The notes below the pieces were generated by a model that worked only from the letters and a program-made list of their open reading frames with translations, did no database searches and was not told where the DNA came from. A DNA stretch of 64,000 nt, from the NCBI GenBank assembly GCA_022563775.1, contig JADFMS010000002.1:1-64000 (forward strand). The letters run 5' to 3'. This document shows, one piece after another, positions 1 through 9,239 of this stretch. Position 1 is the first letter of the stretch. Each line of letters opens with the position of its first letter. The stretch comes from Fidelibacterota bacterium (GTDB taxonomy: Bacteria > Marinisomatota > SORT01). The position numbers and the translations under genes are program-made.

Positions 1-2166
1 TTTAATGGTACCGGTCGTGGACCGAACGAGAACACTCTGCCGTTCCAGAATTCAGGATATACTATCAACAACGAACTCGATTCATATGCTCTGGAATTAA
101 ACAGTGTGTTCGGAAGTAATATTGCCAATCGCTTCTTTTTCAGTTATAATAAATTCCGTGATTTTCGTGCTCCCGTCAGCGTGGATTTTCCGACGATAGA
201 GATCGGAGAGGGCGGGATTACTTATACGACGGTGGGTCATGAACCGTTCTCGATACACAATATATTAGATCAGGATGTCTTCCAATTTACTAATAATCTC
301 AGCAAATTCTCCGGAAGGCACGTATATACTGTTGGCGTCAACTATGAACAATTCAACTTCTTTAATTCGTTCAACCTGTTCCGGCACGGTGTATTTTTAG
401 CACCGGCTGATCTATTTTTCCTGACAGGTGGATTCCTTCCTATCGATTTTCTGGATGGTATCGGCGCTACGACGTTCTCATCGCTGGATAATTTCCGTGC
501 TCGAACAAATCCCGATAGCACTGCAAAATTTTATGACTTGAATGCGCTAATTGGTTCCGGTCCGTTTGTGGGCGAGCAAATTGATGTGGGTCAGCTGGCA
601 GTTTATGCGCAGGACGAATTTCAAATGTCCGATAAGCTTAAATTAACATACGGACTCCGTGTAGATTTCCCAATTTATTTTACGGAACCTGTTGATAACC
701 CATTCTCGAGAGCTATGAAACTGTTAGACGAAAACGGTAAGTCCGAAACCGTTGATCAGAGTAAACTCCCGGGAGCAGACCCGTTATTCTCTCCGAGAGT
801 CGGATTTAATTATGATGTGAATGGAGACAGGTCGCTCCAGCTCAGAGGGGGCACCGGAATATTCACAGGGCGGCTACCATTTGTCTGGATAGGGAATAAT
901 ATTTCAAATCCGGGTCCAAATCCAAACCTCTTCCCCGCATTTTCAGAAGCGGATGTACCGGCTGAGCATGTAACTGACGATGGGTCAGGCCGTCTTGTCC
1001 CGGGCAGGTCAATTTTGAAGCAGAGCTTCTTCCTGAATGCGATGGCTAATGATTTTAAATGGCCTCAGGTCTGGACGACAAACATTGCGGTCGATAAACA
1101 ACTACCCTGGAACATGCTGGGGACGTTTGAATTTCTATACGGTAAAGATTTGAATTCGGTTTATGTAAGAAACGCCGACCTTGTGGCTCCGGTTGGCAAT
1201 CTTCCAGCTCCTGACGGCAGACCAATTTACGGTGGAGGTATACTGAATGCCAGTGTGATTGTAAATGGAGATACAATCTCACATGCCGGTGGTGGCGCTT
1301 ACATATTAGATTCGGCAAGCGAGGGCCGCAATTTCAACTTCACTGTGCAGCTGCGCAAGAATTTCGAATCCGGGTTCGATGGCAGTTTGTCGTATACTTT
1401 TTCGGAAGCAAAAAGTAGGTTGAAATCGACTGAAATAGCTTTCGAAATTTGGCAACAAAATCCGATTCAAGAAAATCCGAATAATCCTAATCTCGGCTTT
1501 TCCGAATTCGGTCAAAAGCACCGAATCATTGGCGGTGGAACGTACACCCACAGCTGGTCGGAGAGACTGTCAACGCACTTCGGAATATTCCTTGAACTAG
1601 CTGAAGGAAATCAATTTGCCGGAGCGGGTGGGAATCGCTATTCATTCACATATTCAGGTGATATTAACGGCGATGGTTCCCCCTCAAATAACGACCTAAT
1701 TTACATACCGAAAATCCAAAGCGAAATCAATTTAGTCGATTTTACTGATTCGGACGGAAATGTGGTCACTGCAGCTCAACAATGGACTGCATTAGATGCT
1801 TTCATCGAGCAGGACAATTACCTGAGTGGTCATCGCGGTGAGATCGCCGAACGATTTGGAGCCGTGAATCCCTGGTATAGCAACATTGATCTGCGTATCC
1901 TTCAGGATTATGCGTTGTCACTCGGTGAGACGAGTCATAAAATACAGCTCAGCCTCGACATTCTGAATTTTACCAATCTCATTAATTCAGACTGGGGGGT
2001 TAGAAAAGTTGCCACCGTTTCTGCAACCTCACCAATAAGATTTACCGGATATGATGCCGACGGTATTCCCGAGCTCAACTTTACAGGACCTACGGAGACG
2101 TATATCAATTCTCCTGATCTCTTTTCCCGCTGGCAGGTTCAGGTTGGGCTGAGGTATTTCTTCTAA
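1..2166 (+). CDS. TonB-dependent receptor, Oar-like, C-terminal part (5' end outside window)
   Basis: The frame is open from base 1 to a TAA stop, so about 721 C-terminal residues of a larger outer-membrane receptor are present; the signal peptide and most of the plug lie to the left. The protein is rich in alternating aromatic/polar strands typical of a 22-strand barrel and ends in Arg-Tyr-Phe-Phe, the usual terminal aromatic signature for outer-membrane insertion. Internal stretches (YTFSEAKS, GFSEFGQKHR, SGDINGDGSPSNNDLIYIP) resemble the Oar / carboxypeptidase-regulatory-domain TonB receptors of FCB bacteria. Such receptors import large substrates using TonB energy; the tonB-exbBD operon at 10-12.5 kb could serve it. 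The substrate cannot be told. A strong terminator follows. Confidence 0.85.
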   Translation, partial: FNGTGRGPNENTLPFQNSGYTINNELDSYALELNSVFGSNIANRFFFSYNKFRDFRAPVSVDFPTIEIGEGGITYTTVGHEPFSIHNILDQDVFQFTNNLSKFSGRHVYTVGVNYEQFNFFNSFNLFRHGVFLAPADLFFLTGGFLPIDFLDGIGATTFSSLDNFRARTNPDSTAKFYDLNALIGSGPFVGEQIDVGQLAVYAQDEFQMSDKLKLTYGLRVDFPIYFTEPVDNPFSRAMKLLDENGKSETVDQSKLPGADPLFSPRVGFNYDVNGDRSLQLRGGTGIFTGRLPFVWIGNNISNPGPNPNLFPAFSEADVPAEHVTDDGSGRLVPGRSILKQSFFLNAMANDFKWPQVWTTNIAVDKQLPWNMLGTFEFLYGKDLNSVYVRNADLVAPVGNLPAPDGRPIYGGGILNASVIVNGDTISHAGGGAYILDSASEGRNFNFTVQLRKNFESGFDGSLSYTFSEAKSRLKSTEIAFEIWQQNPIQENPNNPNLGFSEFGQKHRIIGGGTYTHSWSERLSTHFGIFLELAEGNQFAGAGGNRYSFTYSGDINGDGSPSNNDLIYIPKIQSEINLVDFTDSDGNVVTAAQQWTALDAFIEQDNYLSGHRGEIAERFGAVNPWYSNIDLRILQDYALSLGETSHKIQLSLDILNFTNLINSDWGVRKVATVSATSPIRFTGYDADGIPELNFTGPTETYINSPDLFSRWQVQVGLRYFF

Positions 2167-2216
2167 GGAAACTCAGTTAGATGAGGCAGTCCATTTTAAA
2201 CACTGTCTCCGCTGTT

Positions 2217-2247
2217 AAAAGCTCCCTAATAATTTAGGGAGCTTTTT
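2217..2247 (+). terminator. Rho-independent terminator after the TonB receptor
   Basis: A perfect 9-bp stem (GCTCCCTAA at 2221-2229 with TTAGGGAGC at 2234-2242), a 4-nt loop and a run of five T follow 50 bases after the receptor stop codon. The A run in front could let it act on the other strand too. Confidence 0.9.
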
Positions 2248-2280
2248 CTATATCTGCCTATTTAGAACTATCTAAAATCA

Positions 2281-2308
2281 TTGACATTACCGTCTTACCT
2301 ACTATATA
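2281..2308 (+). promoter_or_regulatory. Sigma70-like promoter for the 2405/2470 genes
   Basis: TTGACA at 2281-2286, a 16-nt spacer and TATATA at 2303-2308. Transcription would start near 2315, leaving a leader of about 90 nt before the short ORF at 2405. The 303-bp stretch 2167-2469 otherwise holds only the terminator and that ORF. Confidence 0.55.
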
Positions 2309-2404
2309 CTTCTCTGCGTTTTCGGGGATATGGTGTGAATTTTATGATTTCGGGAATTGAACTTCGTTGAATATCCGATTCAAAGATATAAAGGAGATGA
2401 ATAG

Positions 2405-2455
2405 ATGCAATCAGTTAATATTTGGGCAGGAAATAATTTTAAACAAATAATTTAG
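2405..2455 (+). CDS. 16-codon upstream ORF (possible leader peptide)
   Basis: ATG at 2405 is preceded by AAGGAG at 2391-2396 with 8-nt spacing, one of the best ribosome binding sites in the window. It encodes MQSVNIWAGNNFKQII and stops at 2453-2455, 14 bases before the TTG start of the prephenate-dehydratase-like gene. It contains one Phe and one Trp, too few for a classical attenuation peptide, and I see no terminator/antiterminator pair after it. It may couple translation to the next gene or be a micropeptide. The function is unknown, and expression is inferred only from the binding site. Confidence 0.4.
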   Translation: MQSVNIWAGNNFKQII

Positions 2456-2469
2456 ATAGGAGTCTAAGA

Positions 2470-3036
2470 TTGTCTGTAATTGGAGTGATGGGCGGAAAGG
2501 GAAGTTTTTCTGAAGAAGCAGCGCATATATTTGCAAGCAATAATGGTATTGATCCATTTGATATAGAATACCTTATTTCGTCAGAAAGTGTAATGGCCGC
2601 TGTTGAGAATATGAATGTAGAATATGGTGTGTTTGCTATTGAAAACGCCAAAGGTGGGGTGGTGATAGAGAGTGTAGAAGCGCTAGCGGTCCATAAATGT
2701 AAAATTGTGGAAATGTTTTACGTTCCTATAAGTCAAAATCTCCTCGTCAGATCTGGTACGCTTATAGGGAATATTACAGAGATACATTCGCATCCACAGG
2801 CTTTAAGGCAGTGCAAAGACTTTTTAGCAGAACATTTTTGGACAAGACCTCTTGTGGATGCAGATGACACAGCTGAATCGGCTCGGCGGTTAAAAGAAGG
2901 AAAATTACCTGATTCCGCTGCGGTAATAGCGGCTAAATCATGTGCGGAAATATATGGTTTGGAGATAATTCAAGAGGATATTCAGGATTTAAAAAACAAT
3001 CTCACACTATTCCTTGGAATCAAGAGTATAAAATAG
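2470..3036 (+). CDS. Prephenate dehydratase-like protein without ACT domain
   Basis: The 188-residue product matches the prephenate dehydratase (PDT) catalytic domain: N-terminal GxxGSFSE loop (residues 8-15), SHPQALRQC motif, and the IQD...NN stretch near the C-terminus. Prephenate dehydratase makes phenylpyruvate for Phe synthesis. Typical enzymes are about 270-280 residues with a C-terminal ACT regulatory domain; that domain is absent. Two conserved sites differ: the ENS motif reads ENA (58-60), and the NNxTRF active-site motif reads NNLTLF (176-181), keeping Thr179 but losing Arg. The TTG start is chosen because GGAG at 2459-2462 is well spaced and because the next ATG (2488) would cut the first strand. 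It may be an unregulated dehydratase or a relative with another substrate. Confidence 0.7.
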   Translation: MSVIGVMGGKGSFSEEAAHIFASNNGIDPFDIEYLISSESVMAAVENMNVEYGVFAIENAKGGVVIESVEALAVHKCKIVEMFYVPISQNLLVRSGTLIGNITEIHSHPQALRQCKDFLAEHFWTRPLVDADDTAESARRLKEGKLPDSAAVIAAKSCAEIYGLEIIQEDIQDLKNNLTLFLGIKSIK

Positions 3037-3108
3037 TAATAAACTTTTTTTCTGATAACAAAGCAGGTTATTCAATAACGTTAGAATCAGAGCTCAAAGT
3101 GGGAGAAG

Positions 3109-4269
3109 ATGAAATTACGTAACCTTACTCTCCTCGTTGGAAGTATCATTTCCGTTATCTCTGCCGTGGGGATAGCTACTGCTATGCCTGATATGAGCGT
3201 TTATTTTGGGGATGTCCCGAATTCAGAATTTCTTGTAAAACTGGTTCTGACGATTCCGTCACTTGCCATCGCATTGAGTGCATTCTTTTTTGGTTACTTG
3301 CTGGATAAGTGGGGAAGGAAACCGGTTCTAATTTTGGGTCTGATAATTTATGTTTTGGCGGGCACATCCGGGTTTATAATCGATTCATTATACATCATGT
3401 TGCTGAGTAGGCTGGCATTGGGAATAGCTGTTGCCGGTACAATTAGCGGAATAACTACTCTTTTGATTGATTATTTCCACGGAAAAGAGCTTGATAGGTA
3501 TATGGGATATCAAGGTGCGTTTCTTGCTATTGGAGGATTGTTGACCTTGACATTTTCAGGTATTTTAGCCGATATTGGATGGAGGTATCCGTTTTTGATC
3601 CACCTATTTGGTCTTCTGATACTTCCCGGAGTTATATTCTTTATATCCGAACCGAAAATTCCTTCTAAGCCTGAATTAGAACGGAATGGTGAAATTGGAA
3701 TTCAAGTGCATTATAAGCCGATACTTGGGATCTATGCGCTTGCGTTCGTTACCATGTTAACGATCTTCATCTTCCCGGTTCATCTGCCGTTTTTACTTAC
3801 GAGTAAATTAGGACTAAGTAACACTCAGGTAGGTCTGGTGCTGGCTTTTCAAACACCGATAGCGATTATTATCTCAATAAATTTCAGCAAGATAAAAGCG
3901 ATATTATCGTTTCAGACGATGTTTGCTCTGATATTTTTGTCTATAGGAATAAATCATTTCATCGTGGCAACATCTGCTGATTATTGGATGATCTTATTCA
4001 GCATGCTGTTCGGGGGAATTTCATTGGGCTTATTCCCGCCAACCCTCAATGTATGGCTGGCTTCCGTTATTTCTCCTGATATCAGAGGGAGAGCCATAAG
4101 CGGACTCACAACTTTTATATTTCTGGCGCAATTTATGACCCCTATCATCACACAACCGTTGGTGGAAAGTGTTGGGCTGGTCAAGGTTTTTGGCTACGCC
4201 GGCACAATGTCGTTGCTTTTATTCGGTCTGATGATAGTGATAAATAGAAGAATAAGTAGTGAAATTTGA
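3109..4269 (+). CDS. Major facilitator superfamily transporter
   Basis: The 386 residues show twelve hydrophobic segments in two halves. The loop between helices 2 and 3 carries the MFS signature GYLLDKWGRKPVL (around residues 62-74). This is a secondary transporter in the inner membrane, length as expected for the family. A GGGAGAAG binding site lies directly before the ATG. It follows the PDT-like gene by about 70 bases on the same strand and may share its transcript. The region near residues 185-200 (soluble, charged) is the central cytoplasmic loop. Substrate and direction are not evident; drug or metabolite export is only a guess. Confidence 0.85.
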   Translation: MKLRNLTLLVGSIISVISAVGIATAMPDMSVYFGDVPNSEFLVKLVLTIPSLAIALSAFFFGYLLDKWGRKPVLILGLIIYVLAGTSGFIIDSLYIMLLSRLALGIAVAGTISGITTLLIDYFHGKELDRYMGYQGAFLAIGGLLTLTFSGILADIGWRYPFLIHLFGLLILPGVIFFISEPKIPSKPELERNGEIGIQVHYKPILGIYALAFVTMLTIFIFPVHLPFLLTSKLGLSNTQVGLVLAFQTPIAIIISINFSKIKAILSFQTMFALIFLSIGINHFIVATSADYWMILFSMLFGGISLGLFPPTLNVWLASVISPDIRGRAISGLTTFIFLAQFMTPIITQPLVESVGLVKVFGYAGTMSLLLFGLMIVINRRISSEI

Positions 4270-4368
4270 AAAAGAAGCGATAATAATATTCAGGTAGTTA
4301 TCGGGGATGGAGAGTGAAATTTTATATGGAATTAACGAGAAAGAGACGTTAGGAATTTTGAGGTTAAA

Positions 4369-4863
4369 ATGGGTTCAGAGACAAAGTCGGTACTAATAGT
4401 TGAAGACGATGAAGACACAGCTGAGATTTTATCCGAAGCGTTACAGCAGTTAGACTATAACGTGGCTGCGGCAGTTACAAATGGCGCGGATGCAATCGCA
4501 TGTGTGCAGGAGAATGTACCCGATATTATTCTTATGGATATTGAATTATTAGGTGATATGGACGGCGTTCAGACTACAAGGGAAATTCTCATGATATGTG
4601 AGGTCCCGGTGGTCTATTTGACGGGACGGACCGATGATGAAACTCTTGACAAAGTTAAGAAAACAAATCCGTACGGCTATATAGTTAAACCCTTCGAAGT
4701 CACAGAACTGAAAGTGGCGATTGAATTGGCTTTATACAAGCATGATGTTGAAGTTGGTAGAGAAAAATTGATAACGGAGCTTCAAGACATTGTGGCAAAT
4801 GTAGTAAGGCAGTATATAGGAGCTGAAAAATTAGGTCCGAACGGGAAAAATTGGTTCGGATAG
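4369..4863 (+). CDS. Single-domain response regulator (receiver protein)
   Basis: A CheY-like receiver domain fills residues 6-125 of 164. Visible residues are the acidic pocket Asp13/Asp14, phospho-acceptor Asp57 (LMDIEL), Thr85 (LTGRT) and Lys107 (YIVKPFE). The roughly 40-residue tail is not a DNA-binding domain I recognise; it is helical and ends in a Gly/Asn/Trp-rich stretch. No histidine kinase lies nearby, so the partner must be elsewhere. This receiver style (LMDIELLGDMDG, NPYGYIVKPFE) is common in PAS-kinase phosphorelays. GAGG 6 nt before the ATG supports the start. Confidence 0.85.
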   Translation: MGSETKSVLIVEDDEDTAEILSEALQQLDYNVAAAVTNGADAIACVQENVPDIILMDIELLGDMDGVQTTREILMICEVPVVYLTGRTDDETLDKVKKTNPYGYIVKPFEVTELKVAIELALYKHDVEVGREKLITELQDIVANVVRQYIGAEKLGPNGKNWFG

Positions 4864-4988
4864 AACCAAATTAGGCAATTCGTAGTCGCCAAGAACCGCA
4901 TGAAGTGTCTCAATGTCGGTGGTTAATACAATAATCTTTCTTTTCAAATCATAATATTTCCCTATAATTTTTCTTAAAAACATACAGG

Positions 4989-5016
4989 TTGACATTACTG
5001 CGATATGCCGTTACTT
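4989..5016 (+). promoter_or_regulatory. Candidate promoter for the MoxR/DUF58 operon
   Basis: TTGACA at 4989-4994 and TTACTT at 5011-5016 with a 16-nt spacer, about 45 bases before the MoxR start. The -10 is poor; it resembles the TTACTTTG seen upstream of the gene at 20196. Confidence 0.35.
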
Positions 5017-5060
5017 TCCTTCTCTTGGGAAAAACACGATCACGAAAATGAGGAATTTAA

Positions 5061-6062
5061 TTGATAACTAAAGATAAAATTTCCGATGTAGAATTAGCCG
5101 AACAGCTTCAAGATTCGTATAAGAACATTCTTGAAGAGGTAGGAAAGGTAATTATCGGTCAAACTGATATAATTACAAGTCTGCTTTTATCGTTACTATC
5201 AAAGGGACATTGCCTGCTTGTCGGAGTACCCGGACTCGCAAAGACACTTTTAATAAAGACTATTTCGGAGGTATTGGATCTGTCATTCAGCAGGATACAG
5301 TTCACACCTGACCTCATGCCATCCGACATAACGGGTACGGAACTACTTGAACAAAATATTGATACGGGCAAAAGGGAATTTCATTTTGTAAAAGGACCGG
5401 TTTTTGCCAACATTTTGCTTGCCGATGAGATAAACAGAACACCTCCCAAAACACAAGCAGCGCTTCTTGAAGCAATGCAAGAGCACCAGGTGACAGCGGC
5501 GGGTAGGTCTATGGCGCTTGACGAGCCGTTCTTTGTCCTTGCAACACAAAACCCGATAGAGCAGGAAGGCACCTATCCGCTTCCGGAGGCTCAGTTAGAC
5601 CGATTCATGTTCAATCTAAGAATAGAATATCCTTCAAAAGAAGAAGAGATAAATATAGTAAAAGCAACAACCGGTTCTGTTAGAAATAAGCCTGAGGTTG
5701 TGTTAACAAAGGAACAAATAAAGACATTTCAATCGCTTGTTCTGCGGGTACCTGTTGCTGATAATGTTATTGAGCATGCAGTAAATCTTGCATCTAGAAC
5801 CCGGCCGAATTTGAACGGAGCTCATGCAACGGTAAGTAGGATGGTCGAATGGGGCGCCGGTCCCCGCGCATCTCAATATATGATTCTTGGAGCAAAGGTT
5901 AAGGCATTGCTCGACAGCAGAACCACTCCTGCCATAGAAGATGTAAATGCAATCGCAAAACCCATCTTGAGGCATCGGATTGTCATGAGTTTTACAGCTG
6001 AGGCAGAAGGAATGACGGTAGACTCCCTGATAGACGAGCTTATCGAAGAACAAACAGCTTAA
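5061..6062 (+). CDS. MoxR-family AAA+ ATPase
   Basis: This 333-residue AAA+ ATPase has Walker A GVPGLAKT (55-62), Walker B ILLADEIN with Asp122/Glu123, and the family-specific stretch TPPKTQAALLEAMQE just after. The sensor motif ATQNPIEQEGTYPLPEAQLDRF is also typical of MoxR. MoxR proteins act as chaperone-like ATPases with partner von Willebrand A-like proteins; the DUF58 gene 12 bases downstream is the usual partner. The TTG start has GAGG at 5050-5053 in a good position. Confidence 0.93.
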   Translation: MITKDKISDVELAEQLQDSYKNILEEVGKVIIGQTDIITSLLLSLLSKGHCLLVGVPGLAKTLLIKTISEVLDLSFSRIQFTPDLMPSDITGTELLEQNIDTGKREFHFVKGPVFANILLADEINRTPPKTQAALLEAMQEHQVTAAGRSMALDEPFFVLATQNPIEQEGTYPLPEAQLDRFMFNLRIEYPSKEEEINIVKATTGSVRNKPEVVLTKEQIKTFQSLVLRVPVADNVIEHAVNLASRTRPNLNGAHATVSRMVEWGAGPRASQYMILGAKVKALLDSRTTPAIEDVNAIAKPILRHRIVMSFTAEAEGMTVDSLIDELIEEQTA

Positions 6063-6074
6063 TAAAAGCAGATA

Positions 6075-6971
6075 ATGTCCGACCGTCTGAAATACTTAGA
6101 TCCGGTAGCGCTTTCCACTGTTAAAAATATGTACATCAGAGCTCGGATGATAGTCGAAGGATTTATTACGGGACTTCATCGGAGTCCATATCATGGATTT
6201 AGCGTAGAGTTTTCAGAGCACAGGCAATATATGCCCGGTGATGAACCGAAGCATATTGATTGGAAATTATTCGGTAAAACAGACCGAATCTATATCAAGC
6301 AATTTGAAGAAGAAACTAACCTGAAAGCATATATATTGCTTGATTCCAGTGCTTCGATGAACTATTCGTCAGGCGGAATAAGTAAACTCGAATTTGCCTC
6401 ATATATAGCAGCTTCACTTGCCTACCTTATGCTAAAACAGAGGGATGCAGTTGGTCTATGTGTGGTGGATGAAAAAATCCGCTCATATCTTCCGCCAAGT
6501 TCCCGCTCAACACATTTAAAGTTACTGCTCGAACAGCTCGATGACGTTAAATCAGGTGGGGAGACGGATCTGGCTACGAATTTTCATGAACTCGCAGAAA
6601 GGATTCATCGGCGTGGATTGATTATAATCCTTTCCGATTTGATGGATGAACCGGAACGAGTGTTGAACAGTTTAAAACACTTCAGATATAAAGAACATGA
6701 AGTAATAGTCTTTCAAATACTTGATCCCGCCGAGATAAACTTTGAATTTCCCCGTGAAGCCCTGTTCAGAGATATGGAAACAGGAGAAAGTCTGAATGCG
6801 GATCCATGGCATATTAAAAGCGATTACAAAAAAAAGATGCAGGAATTCTTGGACGAATACAAATACGGATGTTTACAGAATAACATCGATTATTACCAGT
6901 TGAGTTCTTCATCGAATCTTGCAAAAGTGCTATCGGATTTCTTAATTACGAGGAAAAAGGTAGGTGGATAA
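6075..6971 (+). CDS. DUF58 domain protein (VWA-like partner of MoxR)
   Basis: The 298-residue protein carries the DUF58 signature PGDEPKHIDWK (around 55-65) followed by DSSASM, a MIDAS-like Asp-x-Ser-x-Ser metal site of a von Willebrand A fold. It has no signal peptide or clear membrane helix, so it is probably cytoplasmic. It sits in an operon with moxR. In many bacteria the pair is followed by BatA/BatB-type VWA genes; here a terminator comes right after, so the unit is only two genes. Confidence 0.9.
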   Translation: MSDRLKYLDPVALSTVKNMYIRARMIVEGFITGLHRSPYHGFSVEFSEHRQYMPGDEPKHIDWKLFGKTDRIYIKQFEEETNLKAYILLDSSASMNYSSGGISKLEFASYIAASLAYLMLKQRDAVGLCVVDEKIRSYLPPSSRSTHLKLLLEQLDDVKSGGETDLATNFHELAERIHRRGLIIILSDLMDEPERVLNSLKHFRYKEHEVIVFQILDPAEINFEFPREALFRDMETGESLNADPWHIKSDYKKKMQEFLDEYKYGCLQNNIDYYQLSSSSNLAKVLSDFLITRKKVGG

Positions 6972-6976
6972 GTTAT

Positions 6977-7010
6977 GAAAATGCCTCTCACTTGAGTGAA
7001 AGGCATTTTC
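6977..7010. terminator. Bidirectional terminator between DUF58 and the TPR gene
   Basis: An inverted repeat with arms GAAAATGCCT (6977-6986) and AGGCATTTTC (7001-7010), with inner TCACT/AGTGA pairing. A-rich on the left and T-rich on the right, it suits ending both the plus-strand moxR unit and the minus-strand gene that ends at 7039. Confidence 0.8.
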
Positions 7011-7038
7011 AGATTGTTCTTAACGGGTAATAGTTATA

Positions 7039-8097
7039 TTAAGGATTATACCCTAACTCTTTTGCTTTGTCCATTGCCTTTTGCGCTTCATCAGGGTTAC
7101 CCATTTTCATGTATATACCAACGAGCTGTCTCCAGTAAATATTTTCTGTGGGCGCGCAATCAGCGGCTTTCAGAAGGTAAACAGCAGCTTCCTCTAATTT
7201 GCCTTCCATTTTCGAGTAAATCACCGATACATTCGAGATGGCATCACAGTCATCAGGATTTAGGGCAAGACTTCTAATGAACATCTCTTCGGCTTTCTCA
7301 TACTCATCAGCTCTGAGATAGATAACACCCAAGTTATATACCAAATTGGCATTATCCGGATCAGCTACAAGAGCTTTCTGATAAATAATCTCTGCTTCTT
7401 CCGCATTGCCTGAGGCGTCTAAATTTTGTGCCAGCATCTGGAGAGCAGTTAAATTCCCAGGTTCAACTTCGAGTATAATTCTAAGCTGATAGTTTGCATC
7501 CTCATAATTTTTTTCTTGAGAATATAGTATGGACAAATTCAATAGTGCCTTCATATCAGAAGGATCAAGTTCTGCTGCTTTATTTAGGTATTTCTTCGCT
7601 TTGTCAATCTCTTTAGTGTGTAGATATACAGAAGCGATACTGGAATATGTTTGCGCTCTATCGGGAATCAATAATACTGCATTCGCAAAGGAAACCAGGG
7701 CTATCTCAAGCGTTGAATCCGGGTTGGAAGATTCCTGAGTTAGTACGGCGTTAAAATTATTCGCGCCGCTATTAAATTCGTCCACCCAATGACGCTCAAG
7801 TTCATTTGCTATTTCATTAGCGAACTTGTCTGAAATGGAAAGAGATAGATCAAACATTTTTGTCAATTCTTCCCATCTCTTTTGTTTTGAGTAAACATTT
7901 ATACCAAGCCAGTATGAAGGAACGGGATTCATCGGTTCATTTTCGACGGCTAAGAGAGCCAGTTCTTCGGCTTTTTCAAGATTATTTTCTTGAATGTAAA
8001 CTTTTGCGGACATCATCTCAGTACTGTCGCAGGCTATCCAATAGGAGCCTAAAGATAGAATACTGATGAAAAAGATAAGCGTAGATTTTGATTTCAT
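7039..8097 (-). CDS. TPR-repeat lipoprotein
   Basis: This 352-residue protein starts with a signal peptide ending in YWIAC, a plausible though imperfect lipobox with Cys23 as the lipidation site. The rest is a chain of tetratricopeptide repeats, including AERLALxA-type and YxxLGxIYLRxxEYEKAEEMF-type units from about residue 30 to 350. TPR proteins are protein-protein scaffolds; this one is probably anchored in the periplasm or outer membrane. It is a single-gene unit on the minus strand. The specific role is unknown. Confidence 0.8.
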   Translation of the reverse strand: MKSKSTLIFFISILSLGSYWIACDSTEMMSAKVYIQENNLEKAEELALLAVENEPMNPVPSYWLGINVYSKQKRWEELTKMFDLSLSISDKFANEIANELERHWVDEFNSGANNFNAVLTQESSNPDSTLEIALVSFANAVLLIPDRAQTYSSIASVYLHTKEIDKAKKYLNKAAELDPSDMKALLNLSILYSQEKNYEDANYQLRIILEVEPGNLTALQMLAQNLDASGNAEEAEIIYQKALVADPDNANLVYNLGVIYLRADEYEKAEEMFIRSLALNPDDCDAISNVSVIYSKMEGKLEEAAVYLLKAADCAPTENIYWRQLVGIYMKMGNPDEAQKAMDKAKELGYNP

Positions 8098-8146
8098 AAT
8101 TTATTCCCGGTGTTAATAGTTTTCAGTCGAAATTTTAACCTAAAAA

Positions 8147-9199
8147 TTATTTTGAATCAAGCAATTTATCTTTGAGATTGCCGTAGGGTGCAGCAAATAC
8201 ACCCTTATCCGTAATTATTGCCGTGACGAGAGAGTTTGGGGTAACATCAAAAGCGGGTGAATAAACTTTTGTTCCGGCGGGTGCTGTCGTTATTCCGAAT
8301 CCATGCGTGACTTCCAACGGATTTCTCTCTTCTATAGGAATATCATCACCTGTTTTGGAATCAAAATCTATAGTAGAGACAGGTGCAGCGACATAGAATG
8401 GTATTTTATGGTAATCAGCCAATACGGCAATAGAGTAAGTACCGATCTTATTGGCTACATCGCCGTTATTCGCAATGCGATCGGCACCTACAATAACAAA
8501 GTCAATATCTCCGTTTGCCATAACATGACCAGCCATATTATCAGTAATCAGTGTGGTTTCAATCTCCGCCCGCTGTAATTCCCATGTTGTAAGGCGAGCA
8601 CCCTGAAGTAAGGGACGGGTTTCATCGACATACATTTTGATATTCTTTCCGGATTCAACTGCTGAAAATATCACTCCGAGCGCAGTGCCGTAATTACCTG
8701 TTGCAAGACCACCGGCGTTGCAATGGGTTAACCCCGTTGCTGATTCAGGTAGCAATCTTGCCCCGTACTGACCAATTTTTTTGCATGATATATAATCTTC
8801 TTCGAGAATTGAATTGGCTTCCGTCAACAAAAGCGAACGAATCTTATTGATATCGTTTAATAAACTTTCTTTGACCTTGTTTAATAGTTTCTTTATTGCC
8901 CAACTCAAATTAACAGCGGTCGGACGAGTGGAAATCAATAATTTTGCAGCATCCTGAATTTGTACGGTAAATTCATCAAGGTCATTCCCGCCGTATTGAT
9001 TCGCGGCGAGAACCAATCCGTAGGCTCCGGCTATTCCTATTGCCGGGGCTCCCCTGATTTTAAGAGACTGTATTGCTTCAGCGACTAAATGGTAATCGGA
9101 TATTTCAAGAATCTTTAATTCGCCCGGAAGCAGCGTTTGATCTATCATGGATACTTTTCCGTCTTTCCATTCAATTGTTGGTGGACGATTCATACTCAT
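8147..9199 (-). CDS. mtnA: S-methyl-5-thioribose-1-phosphate isomerase
   Basis: At 350 residues this matches the aIF2B-like isomerase that converts methylthioribose-1-phosphate to methylthioribulose-1-phosphate in methionine salvage. Visible motifs are RGAPAIGIAGAYG near residue 48, THCNAGGLATGNYGTALGVI with the catalytic Cys, ETRPLLQGARLT, and GADRIANNGDVANKIGTY with the catalytic Asp. It lies 40 bases downstream of a PfkB-family kinase on the same strand, probably co-transcribed. No other methionine-salvage gene is in the window, so this could also serve a salvage shunt that detoxifies 5'-deoxynucleoside by-products. Confidence 0.93.
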   Translation of the reverse strand: MSMNRPPTIEWKDGKVSMIDQTLLPGELKILEISDYHLVAEAIQSLKIRGAPAIGIAGAYGLVLAANQYGGNDLDEFTVQIQDAAKLLISTRPTAVNLSWAIKKLLNKVKESLLNDINKIRSLLLTEANSILEEDYISCKKIGQYGARLLPESATGLTHCNAGGLATGNYGTALGVIFSAVESGKNIKMYVDETRPLLQGARLTTWELQRAEIETTLITDNMAGHVMANGDIDFVIVGADRIANNGDVANKIGTYSIAVLADYHKIPFYVAAPVSTIDFDSKTGDDIPIEERNPLEVTHGFGITTAPAGTKVYSPAFDVTPNSLVTAIITDKGVFAAPYGNLKDKLLDSK

Positions 9200-9239
9200 A
9201 CCGAATTTGTAAAGAAGTGAACTGTCAAAATAGTCGAGG

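Noticed and set aside
2405..2455. Classical Phe attenuation leader
   Set aside because: Only one Phe codon in the peptide and no terminator/antiterminator pair between it and the next gene.
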